Source of the DNA: a virus
DNA length: 46,171 nt
Strand: one strand, 5' to 3'
IMG/VR virus record: IMGVR_UViG_3300032083_000364
Location: 1 to 46,171 of that record
The translations under genes were made by a program, and so were the position numbers. The notes below the pieces were generated by a model that worked only from the letters and a program-made list of their open reading frames with translations, did no database searches and was not told the origin of the DNA. Shown here piece by piece: positions 7,858-15,063 of this stretch (the stretch's first letter is position 1; every line of letters starts with the position of its first letter).

Positions 7858-8083
7858 TTTCTTTCCTCTCTAAAATTTCATCTACTATTTGAGGTAACTC
7901 TAAAAGTCTACCCAGAAAATTCATCTTCCCCTGACTGCGGAACATTTCCTGTTCCGATGTTGCCGCCACCAGTACCTGTAGCTCCAAGTTCTTGAGGCTG
8001 TTCAGGTACTCCTCCACCGCCTCCCATTGCGCCTTGTTCTTGGTTATTGGGGCCAGCTTCTGGGCTAGGGTTTTGTCCAGCAT
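7850..8083 (-). CDS. Small helical protein overlapping portal 3' end, 77 aa
   Basis: MLDKTLAQKLAPITKNKAQW onward: a compact helical protein. The pattern AQWEAVEEYLNSL, then a spaced helix, then FRSQGKMNFLGRLLELP resembles small podovirus proteins that sit after the portal gene (W..YL..L, ..RAQG.I..L..L). AGGA lies 7 nt before the ATG. It overlaps the last 176 nt of the portal gene in a different frame. The portal residues in the overlap are low-complexity Gly/Pro/Gln, while this frame is ordinary protein-like, so this is overprinting rather than a shadow frame. Confidence 0.78.
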   Translation of the reverse strand: MLDKTLAQKLAPITKNKAQWEAVEEYLNSLKNLELQVLVAATSEQEMFRSQGKMNFLGRLLELPQIVDEILERKENG

Positions 8084-10061
8084 TTTGCATTCCTATAATT
8101 TTAGCCATCATTGCGGCTTCTTCAGGGTCATTCATTAGCTCTTCAGGATCTAAATCAAGACTGTATGCTAATTCACTAATAAGTTTATTCATCTTAATAA
8201 AAGGCGCTACAGCAGGATTAGCTGCGGTCTGTAAGAACATAGTCAATCTTTGACTACGTACTTCTTTTTGCATTAAACTATTTGTGCCTGTAGCTTTAAC
8301 TTCTAAATCACCTGTTACAGCTAATTTAGACTCTAAGAACTGCATGTTCCATTGGAAGTATGCTTCACCTAAAGGTTTAAGAAGAAAATCATCAAGATTT
8401 TTAATGACAGTCTTAATATTTAATGATGCTGCACCAAGCAACATTGACATGCCCGAAGCAGTACGCGTCATACTTTGTACACCTGTCATACCATGACTAT
8501 ATGATGGAATACCTGTTTGTTCATCTGCAAGCTGTCGAAACTTATCAAACATTTGCATATTTTCAATAGTTGTGTTAGGAAACTTTAAACCATTAATAGC
8601 TGTTCCTGGTACACCGGCTTGTCGCCTAAAAACTTTACCAGGATATATTTCCATACTCTGACCACCCACAAGAGCAGTCTCATCTACATCAAATACTACA
8701 GAGCCTGATAATGCAAGATTATCAATAGCCATACGAGCATGACCATTCATAATCTTTTGTGAGTCATCCATATTTTCTGCTACGCCTATACCAAAAAAAC
8801 TATATGGATTTTTTTCGTAGCTAAAAGCATGGTAAGGAATACGAAATGGCGTAAATGGGTTTACTACTGAACGTAATAATCTACCATTACAAATCCATGC
8901 ATTTATTTGAATTTCATCTAAGTCATCAATATTTTCATCCAACTCCATACCAACTTGGCGTGCATATTCTGCATCCATTACACCCCAATATTCAAGAACT
9001 TCAAATTGTTGTGAGCCATAATCATCATTACGACTATCATCTTTTAGTTCTTGTTCATAATCTTTTTCTACATAATTAGGCCCAAGCTGTAATACTTCTC
9101 GTATAGCGTCTTTGTTAAAATAAGGCATCTTACCAAGACTACGAAGCTGTGTGCGATTCATACGATGTCTATGAAAGACATACTCTGCTTCACTTATGTT
9201 TGTGGCGTTAGGGTCTGGGAAGAAATCCCATATGCTAACAAACTCCAGCCGAGGAACGCGCACGTCAACAGGAGAATAACTTCTAGTACCATCCTCTGCT
9301 TCTGTCCACCTATGTAAAGTTTTGTTAAAATTGAACGGGCCTTTAACAATGCCGGTTCCAAATAACGACGCTTCAAATAAAGAACTTCTAATTTCACTTG
9401 CCCCATTGGACTCCTCTATTTGATCATGTATAATTTTTTCCATTCGTCTTGCAGCTTTTTGTGCAGGACTAAGTTCCATGGCTCGTGGGTCTGGAGATAA
9501 ACCTTCTGAGAGCATATCATTTTCATCAGCAAGTTTATCAAGTTTAATATCTTCAAACTTACCAGTAGAAAAAGTAGCTCCAGGTTTTAATACACGCCCA
9601 TCTCCTTCATACCCTACATCATAAGGACTTTCTATATCTGATTCAGTAGGCGCTGCTATAGGAGGTGTTTCAAGTCCTGGCTCAATATGTGCATGTTCTG
9701 CAATGCCTTCAGGAACTTTAGTTTCACTGATCCCAATAGGAAATTTATTAGCACCAAATACAACATCTACAAGTTGACCAAAAGCAGCAAGAACTTTAGT
9801 CTTAGTTACTTTTACAAACACACGAGACTTTTCAGATTCACGAAATCTTACATTTTTACCATATAAACCACGATAGTTATGATATGCTGCAAGCCATCGC
9901 TGCTCATCTAAGTCTCTTGCGTTTTCAGCAGAAAGAAATCTATCCTGAATTAAACCTACAAGATTATTTTGTAGGTTCTCTTCAAGAGTCAAGTTTATTC
10001 CTTGCTCGTCCTCTTCTTGCTCAAAGTAGAGTTCATTAGATGTTAAATTATTTTCAGCCAT
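7908..10061 (-). CDS. Portal protein, 717 aa
   Basis: 717 residues, the usual size for podovirus portals. It opens with a helical segment (NLVGLIQDRFLSAENARDLD, EQRWLAAYHNYRG), then FVKVTKTKVLAAFGQLVDVV, and later RIPYHAFSYEKNPYSFFGIG and a segment TGIPSYSHGMTG typical of portal clip and stem regions. C-terminal 60 residues are low-complexity Gly/Pro/Gln. Role: dodecameric DNA entry channel at the capsid vertex, docking site for terminase. Gene order terminase, portal, scaffold, capsid supports it. It starts 2 bases after the stop of the 189-residue gene. Confidence 0.9.
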   Translation of the reverse strand: MAENNLTSNELYFEQEEDEQGINLTLEENLQNNLVGLIQDRFLSAENARDLDEQRWLAAYHNYRGLYGKNVRFRESEKSRVFVKVTKTKVLAAFGQLVDVVFGANKFPIGISETKVPEGIAEHAHIEPGLETPPIAAPTESDIESPYDVGYEGDGRVLKPGATFSTGKFEDIKLDKLADENDMLSEGLSPDPRAMELSPAQKAARRMEKIIHDQIEESNGASEIRSSLFEASLFGTGIVKGPFNFNKTLHRWTEAEDGTRSYSPVDVRVPRLEFVSIWDFFPDPNATNISEAEYVFHRHRMNRTQLRSLGKMPYFNKDAIREVLQLGPNYVEKDYEQELKDDSRNDDYGSQQFEVLEYWGVMDAEYARQVGMELDENIDDLDEIQINAWICNGRLLRSVVNPFTPFRIPYHAFSYEKNPYSFFGIGVAENMDDSQKIMNGHARMAIDNLALSGSVVFDVDETALVGGQSMEIYPGKVFRRQAGVPGTAINGLKFPNTTIENMQMFDKFRQLADEQTGIPSYSHGMTGVQSMTRTASGMSMLLGAASLNIKTVIKNLDDFLLKPLGEAYFQWNMQFLESKLAVTGDLEVKATGTNSLMQKEVRSQRLTMFLQTAANPAVAPFIKMNKLISELAYSLDLDPEELMNDPEEAAMMAKIIGMQNAGQNPSPEAGPNNQEQGAMGGGGGVPEQPQELGATGTGGGNIGTGNVPQSGEDEFSG

Positions 10062-10063
10062 GT

Positions 10064-10633
10064 TTAGCTAGGAGTTACGCCAAGATGTTGAAACTCAATA
10101 ATAAACGTAACCGTGGTTGCTGCTGTAGCCAAATTATTTGCAAGAGGCTTTAAGCGTATATGCAATGTACGTGCAGCAGAGCTATACAATGATGCTGAAA
10201 GTGTCATAGCTTCTGAAGTAGCTGGGCCACCGCTCATTGTAGAAAAGCCATTAGCTGCTGCTGGAATACCATTAGCAATGATATACAAAGGAGTATTCGC
10301 CGTAATAGTAACAGCACTGCCGCCATCATCTGCAATAGCTTTTTCATTAATAATTTGTCCACCACCTGCTGCTGTTCCTAAATCAAAATCAATATCGTCA
10401 CCTGATGCACCAGCAGTAACTAAGTTACCGTTAGCAATCATAATAAGATTTTTAATTGAAGTGTCAGCAGGTTGAGTAAAACTTACATCATAAGTAGCAT
10501 CTGCTGTTACTGCAATAGTGCCTGTAGTAACGGACGTTGCTGAAGTAATTACATTATCTGAAAGAGCTTGAACGTCTAGCGTTTTAGCTGAGTTACGCCC
10601 TGTATCTCTTATATCCACAACTGGGTTAGTCAT
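10064..10633 (-). CDS. Probable virion surface/decoration protein, 189 aa
   Basis: 189 residues, dominated by Ala, Thr, Ser, Val and Gly, with alternating patterns suggesting beta strands (TIAVTADATYDVSFTQPAD and AVTITANTPLYIIANG), ending in TVTFIIEFQHLGVTPS. No Cys and no enzyme motif. It lies between large terminase and portal, where small virion proteins such as head fibre or decoration proteins can occur. I do not recognise the family. Function by composition and location only. Confidence 0.6.
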   Translation of the reverse strand: MTNPVVDIRDTGRNSAKTLDVQALSDNVITSATSVTTGTIAVTADATYDVSFTQPADTSIKNLIMIANGNLVTAGASGDDIDFDLGTAAGGGQIINEKAIADDGGSAVTITANTPLYIIANGIPAAANGFSTMSGGPATSEAMTLSASLYSSAARTLHIRLKPLANNLATAATTVTFIIEFQHLGVTPS

Positions 10634-10644
10634 ATAGTTCTCCT

Positions 10645-12474
10645 TTAATATCCAAATTCTGAATCAACTGGCGTATAAGCCTGTTCCATTCTCATATGTC
10701 GAAACTGGTTGAATATGTCATTAACCTTGGGTCTTGACATAATTAAGTACCTTAAAGCATCATAAGCATGATCAGGTGCGTTTGTATCAACATCTTCAGG
10801 GTTCTTTTTATCTAGTGGTATGCTTTGTAGCTCACGTATCAAGTTAGGACAGCTACTAAATATTTGTATTTTCGGTCTACCACTTGGCTGTACTCGTAAG
10901 TATTCATGTATTTGAATCTTACCCTGAATCCTATTTTTATCTGCTCTACGTAACTTATGTCCTGCTCGTTGAAGTGTTTCTCCGACTGTTGGACCTGTAG
11001 TGCCTGTCCTGTTCCATGCTGCTGTATCTAGTACCCCCTGAACTGAAAAAGGATCTTCTAGCTCCATATTAGTAATCATTTGAGCTAAATCAACACCTGT
11101 AAGTCCTTTTCTATAAAGCTCTCTATAAATTATAAGAGTTCCATCAGTAGAATCAACAGCACCCCAAATACAAGAACTTTCAGAGGCATAACCATAGTCA
11201 ATACCTTTAATTCTTTCCCAACCTATAGGTATTTCAAAAGGAGGTATAACGTGCGACGTTATATCAAACTCAGTAAAAGCTGCCCCTTCTGTTATATCCC
11301 AGTTACCTTCTAGCAACTGTTTGCGTTGCACAGCCGGTAACGCTTTTAACATTTGTTCATATCTACCATCTTTTGATAAATATGGGTTATCTTCTAATCT
11401 AGCCGGTATAAATCGTCGTGTCAAACCATCTGAGCCTATAAAACTTTCATTAGGCGGTGATGGGTTCACATAACGCTTTTTAACCCATGTTGCACCAGCA
11501 CCACCAGGGTTAGCCGTACAACGCATGTAAGGAGTAATCTCAGGGTCTGTTGTTCTTAGTCGTGATGCTAAGTAGTTCCATGAGAACTCTGTACTTAAAT
11601 GTGTAATCTCATCAAAACCAATCCAAGAATATGCTTGACCTTGGTATCTGTACACATCTGCATCTCGTTCTAAGAAACCAAACTCTAGTTTAGCTCCTGA
11701 TGGAAAAGTCCAGATCTTTTCAACTTCTCTGAATCTACACCCTGGAAAAGCCTTTGGATATAACTCCCTAGACTTATCTATTAACTCCCTAAGCTCAGGC
11801 ATGGAACGTCTTAGTATTAACGCTCTATGAGCAGTCCTGTGAGCAAATCTCAAAGGATCTACTAACATAGCATATGATTTACCACCACCTGCTGCGCCAC
11901 CATATAATACATCTGTTTCTGGAGCAGCTAAGAAGTCTGTCTGCGGCCCTTCGTTAGGCTTAAAGATAATCTTATCTTCAACTACTTCTTTTGTACTAGG
12001 AGCCAGTAAATCTAACTCATCCTCAGTGACAACCTTACCAGTAACTGTAGCAGCATCTTCAGATTCATCTAATTTAGTTTGAACCTTAGTCTGTGATGTT
12101 AAACTTGCTTTAGCAGCTTTTAACTTCTTGTCAAGGGCTTCAACTCTTTTTTGTTTATCTCTTACAGACTTTCTAGCAGCAATTTTAGCTTTCTGAGCTT
12201 TACTGTAATGATATTTACCTTTATCACCTATAGATTCTCTTTCATCCTTTACGTACTTTGAAAGAGCCTGTACAGATATACTATAACCTTTTGCTTCTAC
12301 AAATAGTCTACCTTCACGAATAGACTTAATAGAACCAGCAACAATACCTTCTACTACTTCTTTTAGTATCTTGTATTTAGCTTCATTACGTACAAAAATT
12401 TTATTTTCTACGTCTGAGTCGTATGCAAAAGGCGCAACGCCCTGTGTACGTGGTTTAGTCTTCGGTAACTTCAT
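10645..12474 (-). CDS. Terminase large subunit, 609 aa
   Basis: Numbered from the ATG at 12474 (AAGG about 6 nt upstream; the GTG two codons earlier is weaker). Walker A GGAAGGGKS at 192-200, Walker B WIGFDE with D288-E289, coupling motif RCTANPGG near 318-325, and RNase-H-like nuclease acidic residues at D426 (GIDYG), D483 (VLDTA) and D568/D572 (DHAYDALRY). Role: ATP-driven DNA packaging and cutting at the portal. Residues 1 to about 170 form an extra Lys-rich N-terminal region with a predicted coil (90-130), longer than most podovirus terminases; it may substitute for or bind the small subunit. It overlaps the small-subunit stop by 20 nt. Confidence 0.95.
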   Translation of the reverse strand: MKLPKTKPRTQGVAPFAYDSDVENKIFVRNEAKYKILKEVVEGIVAGSIKSIREGRLFVEAKGYSISVQALSKYVKDERESIGDKGKYHYSKAQKAKIAARKSVRDKQKRVEALDKKLKAAKASLTSQTKVQTKLDESEDAATVTGKVVTEDELDLLAPSTKEVVEDKIIFKPNEGPQTDFLAAPETDVLYGGAAGGGKSYAMLVDPLRFAHRTAHRALILRRSMPELRELIDKSRELYPKAFPGCRFREVEKIWTFPSGAKLEFGFLERDADVYRYQGQAYSWIGFDEITHLSTEFSWNYLASRLRTTDPEITPYMRCTANPGGAGATWVKKRYVNPSPPNESFIGSDGLTRRFIPARLEDNPYLSKDGRYEQMLKALPAVQRKQLLEGNWDITEGAAFTEFDITSHVIPPFEIPIGWERIKGIDYGYASESSCIWGAVDSTDGTLIIYRELYRKGLTGVDLAQMITNMELEDPFSVQGVLDTAAWNRTGTTGPTVGETLQRAGHKLRRADKNRIQGKIQIHEYLRVQPSGRPKIQIFSSCPNLIRELQSIPLDKKNPEDVDTNAPDHAYDALRYLIMSRPKVNDIFNQFRHMRMEQAYTPVDSEFGY

Positions 12475-12877
12475 ATTCACCTTCTACTATAGTTTTAGCA
12501 GGAAGTATGAATAAAGCACCACCTTCAGACTCTACATTAACATCTAACTTGTCTTGCTTGCCTAATCCTATACGATCTAAGATAGTCTGGGCGGCCTGTA
12601 ACTTTACATTAGCTTGAGGCATGGGTTCATCTGTGTTCATTACCTCAACAAGTTTCATAGCTGCTTTAGGTGCAGACTGAGCAAGAATATTAGAGGCCAG
12701 GTCTATTATTTCATTTTTAAGTGCTTTAATTACTTGAAAATAGCTGCCTTCCGAATATCCTGCAAGCTCTGCTGCGTGCTTTGGATCACCTCCCGTTTTG
12801 ATTAGACAGTTTAAAAACTTTTGTTGTTTTTCTGTTAATTCACGTTCTTTGTGTTTTTGAGGTAAATATCCATTCAT
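12455..12877 (-). CDS. Terminase small subunit, 140 aa
   Basis: ATG at 12877 gives MNGYLPQKHKERELTEKQQK. A helix-turn-helix is visible at about residues 15-50 (LTEKQQKFLNCLI, then HAAELAGYSEGSYFQVIKAL), the typical N-terminal DNA-recognition fold of phage small terminases, followed by a helical oligomerisation region and an acidic end. A TTG start 36 nt upstream is open too but would lie inside the promoter. The promoter at 12885-12913 places transcription start at about 12878, so the mRNA would be leaderless or nearly so, and no ribosome-binding site precedes this ATG. Confidence 0.85.
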   Translation of the reverse strand: MNGYLPQKHKERELTEKQQKFLNCLIKTGGDPKHAAELAGYSEGSYFQVIKALKNEIIDLASNILAQSAPKAAMKLVEVMNTDEPMPQANVKLQAAQTILDRIGLGKQDKLDVNVESEGGALFILPAKTIVEGEYEVTED

Positions 12878-12884
12878 GTTGTAC

Positions 12885-12913
12885 AGTATAGGGTCAGATA
12901 CGAGTTTTGTCAA
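12885..12913 (-). promoter_or_regulatory. Sigma70-type promoter for the leftward (late) unit
   Basis: On the minus strand: TTGACA (12913-12908), 17-bp spacer, TATACT (12890-12885). The -35 box is perfect and the -10 has one mismatch. It shares the 11-mer GACCCTATACT with the divergent promoter at 12942-12970. Predicted start at about 12878, right at the small-terminase ATG. Confidence 0.88.
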
Positions 12914-12941
12914 GTCTTTTTTAAAATAAATAAAAAAAAAC
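12914..12941. promoter_or_regulatory. Shared A/T tract (UP-like element) between divergent promoters
   Basis: Twenty-eight bases composed almost only of A and T runs separate the two outward-facing -35 boxes. Such tracts upstream of -35 boxes bind the RNA polymerase alpha C-terminal domain (UP elements); here one tract could serve both directions. Inference from sequence and spacing. Confidence 0.6.
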
Positions 12942-12970
12942 TTGACAGATTAAGATTTCGACCCTATACT
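12942..12970 (+). promoter_or_regulatory. Sigma70-type promoter for the rightward (early) unit
   Basis: TTGACA (12942-12947), 17-bp spacer, TATACT (12965-12970), mirror partner of the leftward promoter with identical boxes and spacing. Predicted start at about 12977, leaving a leader of roughly 690 nt before the first gene at 13667. Confidence 0.88.
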
Positions 12971-13078
12971 AGAGTAACAGGCCGGGCCGGTTCAAGTATA
13001 TATACATGAGCACTTTAAGTACTTAGAAGGATCAGCGGCCTAAAAGTACTCACGAGGCACAAGCCTTGACAACTTGAA

Positions 13079-13443
13079 AAGCTTTCAAAATGTATATCAT
13101 TTAGTATATATATACCCCAGGCCCCCTGGCCACCTGCCTACCCCTTGCAAAAGCCGTGCCAACTTCTAAAGCCTTGCAAATACTGTGCCAACTTTAAAAG
13201 CCTTGCAAGCTTCGTGCCAGGTTTACTCATATTCCTAAAAGTTCTTAAAAAGCTTTTGAGTATTCCGAAGGCGTGACAATCTTGCAGCGCCCTTTTAAAG
13301 CTTTTAAATGTTAGTGAGTACTAACAAACCTTTTCAAGCTTTTCAATAACTTGGCACGTTTTTTGCTAAGCTCCCAAACCTTCTGATTCCCCTATATAGT
13401 ATCACCAAAACTAACCACCAAAAAGCCACCCATTCAAAAGCTT
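13079..13443. repeat. Cluster of six AAGCTT-centred palindromes
   Basis: AAGCTT occurs at 13079, 13207, 13250, 13298, 13336 and 13438 (six in 365 bp), mostly extended as AAAGCTTT or TTGAAA-AGC-TTTCAA-like palindromes. In random sequence fewer than one would be expected in this length. Candidate binding sites for a phage or host DNA-binding protein. Confidence 0.75.
13143..13229. repeat. Three tandem 29-bp repeats (iteron-like)
   Basis: Units begin at 13143, 13172 and 13201, an exact 29-bp period. The conserved cores are CCTTGCAA at the start and GTGCCA about 13 bases later; units 1 and 2 match at 24 of 29 bases, and unit 3 has decayed after the second core. Candidate iterons or operator repeats. 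Confidence 0.85.
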
Positions 13444-13615
13444 TAAAGGCCTTAGAATCTGCGCAGGTTTGTGCAAAGTCTACCCATTGCAAGGCTTTTG
13501 CCTAAAATAATTTGCGTTGTAACCTATTGTTTTTATTAGCTTTTAAAAATTAATTAAACTTTTTTTCAAAAAACGTTTGACAGCTTTTCTGTTGTAGTCC
13601 ATCGTTCACCCCGTC

Positions 13616-13631
13616 GCCGCAAAACAGCGGC
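13616..13631 (+). other. Small GC hairpin in leader of first early gene
   Basis: GCCGC and GCGGC arms with loop AAAACA, 35 nt before the ATG at 13667. No T-run follows, so it is not an intrinsic terminator; it may stabilise the mRNA 5' region. Confidence 0.5.
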
Positions 13632-13666
13632 AGAAACTAAACAAACTTTCTAGGGGATAGAAAAAA

Positions 13667-14221
13667 ATGAAACTTGAAAAGAAAATTGTTAACGATCTTA
13701 TGAACGCCGAACTAGCGGCAGAATCTCGAAAGCTTGTTCAAGATATGATCAAGACGGGCAAGAAAAGCGATAATGAGGTTGCGAGGCTTTTTGAGATCTT
13801 CAAAGGCGCAATACATGCGCATGATGAAGCGCAGTTTAAGGCCTTTCAAATGGCATTCTGTAATGCGGCAGGTTTTAAGAACGCCAAGCAAATGACGGAA
13901 GCGGGAGTGATGCGCTTAGATGTTACGCTGTCCGAGTTCAAGCGATATTGCCGAGACTTCACTGGCAAGCCAGAATCACGTGCAGACATGTATGCGGAAT
14001 TGAAAGCAGCGGCGCAAGCTAAGAATAAAACAGCAAGCGGTAGCGATGGACAAAAGCCTGACGCAACGCCACAATCGGGCAATGAGGCAGAATCGCCCAG
14101 TGCAATTCCTAGCGGATTGGTGAATCCGATATTAATCGAATTATTCAATAAAGCAGCAAGGTTAACCGCCGAACAACAAGTAGAATTAGCGCAGATCCTA
14201 TCGGACGCACTTAGCAAGTAA
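13667..14221 (+). CDS. First early protein, unknown function, 184 aa
   Basis: ATG preceded by AGGGG about 10 nt upstream. The 184-residue product has a helical N-terminal part (1-125) rich in Lys, Ala and Glu, a low-complexity Ser/Pro/Gly/Gln linker (about 126-148), and a short helical C-terminus (LTAEQQVELAQILSDALSK). No catalytic motif or membrane segment. I do not recognise the family. As the first gene of the rightward unit, it may be an early host-takeover, replication-initiation or regulatory protein acting on the repeat region just upstream, but only position suggests this. Its codon use looks richer in GCG/CGA-type codons than late genes. Confidence 0.75.
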   Translation: MKLEKKIVNDLMNAELAAESRKLVQDMIKTGKKSDNEVARLFEIFKGAIHAHDEAQFKAFQMAFCNAAGFKNAKQMTEAGVMRLDVTLSEFKRYCRDFTGKPESRADMYAELKAAAQAKNKTASGSDGQKPDATPQSGNEAESPSAIPSGLVNPILIELFNKAARLTAEQQVELAQILSDALSK

Positions 14222-14233
14222 TCCCCTAGCGAC

Positions 14234-14268
14234 CTTGGCAAGTCGTTAAACTGCCAGACCTTGCCAAG
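14234..14268 (+). other. Inverted repeat after first early gene
   Basis: CTTGGCAAG (14234-14242) and CTTGCCAAG (14260-14268) are perfect 9-bp arms with a 17-nt loop. No T-run follows, so termination is doubtful. The arm resembles the CCTTGCAA core of the upstream tandem repeats, hinting at a further protein-binding site. Confidence 0.6.
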
Positions 14269-14306
14269 TATGGGGACGGTATAGCTACGCCTGGCGCAAG
14301 GTAAAC

Positions 14307-14319
14307 TTACACAATGTAA
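14307..14319 (+). promoter_or_regulatory. Start-associated palindrome, copy 1
   Basis: TTACACAATGTAA (5-bp arms TTACA/TGTAA, CAA loop), then a T-run and GGAG (14326-14329), 9 nt before the ATG of the 60-residue membrane protein at 14339. Confidence 0.85.
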
Positions 14320-14338
14320 TTTTTTGGAGTCCTTAAAA

Positions 14339-14521
14339 ATGGATTTTTCACAATATCTTTTTATCACGTTTATTTCTCTTTTTGAGTTTGCATTCGGTAT
14401 TGCATCCTTTGCGCTATATGCTTCAAGTTTGAATGCTCATTGGTTATTTTTGTTATTCGGTATCGTTTGCATCGTTGGTGGAATCAATGGTATCGTGGCA
14501 CTCATACGCTATTCGCGTTAA
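14339..14521 (+). CDS. Small membrane protein with two TM segments, 60 aa
   Basis: ATG at 14339 is chosen because GGAG lies 9 nt upstream; an in-frame TTG 15 nt earlier overlaps that site. Residues 6-29 (YLFITFISLFEFAFGIASFA) and 34-56 (WLFLLFGIVCIVGGINGIVA) are hydrophobic, with a short loop and a positively charged end (RYSR). This is a two-span inner-membrane hairpin protein. Function unknown; small early membrane proteins in phages may act in superinfection exclusion or inhibition of host functions. Translation start is marked by copy 1 of the palindromic element. Confidence 0.75.
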   Translation: MDFSQYLFITFISLFEFAFGIASFALYASSLNAHWLFLLFGIVCIVGGINGIVALIRYSR

Positions 14522-14522
14522 C

Positions 14523-14535
14523 TTACACAATGTAA
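14523..14535 (+). promoter_or_regulatory. Start-associated palindrome, copy 2
   Basis: TTACACAATGTAA begins one base after the preceding stop codon; GGAG at 14542-14545, then ATG at 14552. Same T-run as copy 1. Confidence 0.85.
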
Positions 14536-14551
14536 TTTTTTGGAGTTTGAT

Positions 14552-14785
14552 ATGATCTTAGAAGATATGCAGCGTAACAAATGGGTGTTGTGCGACAGAC
14601 TGCGCTTGTGTGTCAGTTGGAGGCGGGTAAAAGCCGATGGCTTAAACCAGGTATATTTTCGGCATTCGGAGCTTTTGCTGCGCAAGATAGATAGCACTAC
14701 TTCTGGGCCTTCTACTTGCGTGACGCTACCAGACTATCTAGCTGACCAGTGGATTGCAGGTAAGATACGAGTAGCAGTAAGATAA
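14552..14785 (+). CDS. Small protein of unknown function, 77 aa
   Basis: ATG at 14552 chosen for the GGAG 6 nt upstream (the TTG at 14540 overlaps it). The product MILEDMQRNKWVLCDRLRLC continues with a basic N-terminal half, Cys at two positions close together, and a C-terminus with SGPSTCVTLPDYLADQWI. Net basic, no membrane segment, no recognised domain. It belongs to the block of genes each introduced by the palindromic element, and its function is unknown. Confidence 0.65.
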   Translation: MILEDMQRNKWVLCDRLRLCVSWRRVKADGLNQVYFRHSELLLRKIDSTTSGPSTCVTLPDYLADQWIAGKIRVAVR

Positions 14786-14798
14786 TTACACAATGTAA
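14786..14798 (+). promoter_or_regulatory. Start-associated palindrome, copy 3
   Basis: TTACACAATGTAA abuts the preceding TAA stop, followed by CTTTTT and GGAGG (14805-14809), 7 nt before the ATG at 14817. Confidence 0.85.
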
Positions 14799-14816
14799 CT
14801 TTTTGGAGGCATCAAA

Positions 14817-15029
14817 ATGCTTTATGTAGATTCGGATATTCAGGAATTGGTTGACCAAATGACTAGCGCCACGGCTAAGCATAAGGTTAAAGTATGGGCT
14901 GGCGAGCGTAGAGGCGTCACGATAGGAACGTGGCTGGCTATCTCAGAATTAAATGATAGTGATTTAGATATGCTCAAAGCTTTAGTGGGCAGTGAAATAG
15001 CAATCCGTAAATGTGAGAACAAGGTTTAG
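14817..15029 (+). CDS. Small protein of unknown function, 70 aa
   Basis: GGAGG 7 nt before the ATG. MLYVDSDIQELVDQMTSATA is followed by HKVKVWAGERRGVTIGTWLA and an acidic helix (ELNDSDLDMLKALVGSE). The mixed alpha/beta pattern suggests a small soluble domain; no catalytic motif is apparent. I do not recognise it. Part of the element-separated gene block. Confidence 0.68.
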   Translation: MLYVDSDIQELVDQMTSATAKHKVKVWAGERRGVTIGTWLAISELNDSDLDMLKALVGSEIAIRKCENKV

Positions 15030-15034
15030 AATAA

Positions 15035-15047
15035 TTACACAATGTAA
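15035..15047 (+). promoter_or_regulatory. Start-associated palindrome, copy 4
   Basis: TTACACAATGTAA then CTTTT and AGGA (15053-15056), 7 nt before the ATG at 15064. The start codon itself lies in TACACAATG, repeating the first part of the element. Confidence 0.85.
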
Positions 15048-15063
15048 CTTTTAGGAATACACA

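Larger units (their letters stand above)
12971..13666. other. Non-coding control region, candidate replication origin
   Basis: About 700 bp with no convincing gene on either strand. Contents seen: an inverted repeat CCAGG-CCC-CCTGG (13117-13129); three 29-bp tandem repeats (13143-13229); six AAGCTT hexamers, most within A/T flanks (13079-13443); four TTGCAA palindromes (13146, 13175, 13204, 13487); an A/T-rich stretch (13502-13576); a TTGACA without a good -10 (13577); and a GCCGC-AAAACA-GCGGC hairpin (13616-13631). Clustered short palindromes plus tandem repeats next to an A/T-rich stretch are typical of iteron-type origins or operator arrays. This is inference; no known origin motif was matched. 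Confidence 0.6.

Noticed and set aside
13577-13605. TTGACA before the first early gene.
   Set aside because: No acceptable -10 at 15-18 bp spacing (CATCGT at 17), so not listed as a promoter.
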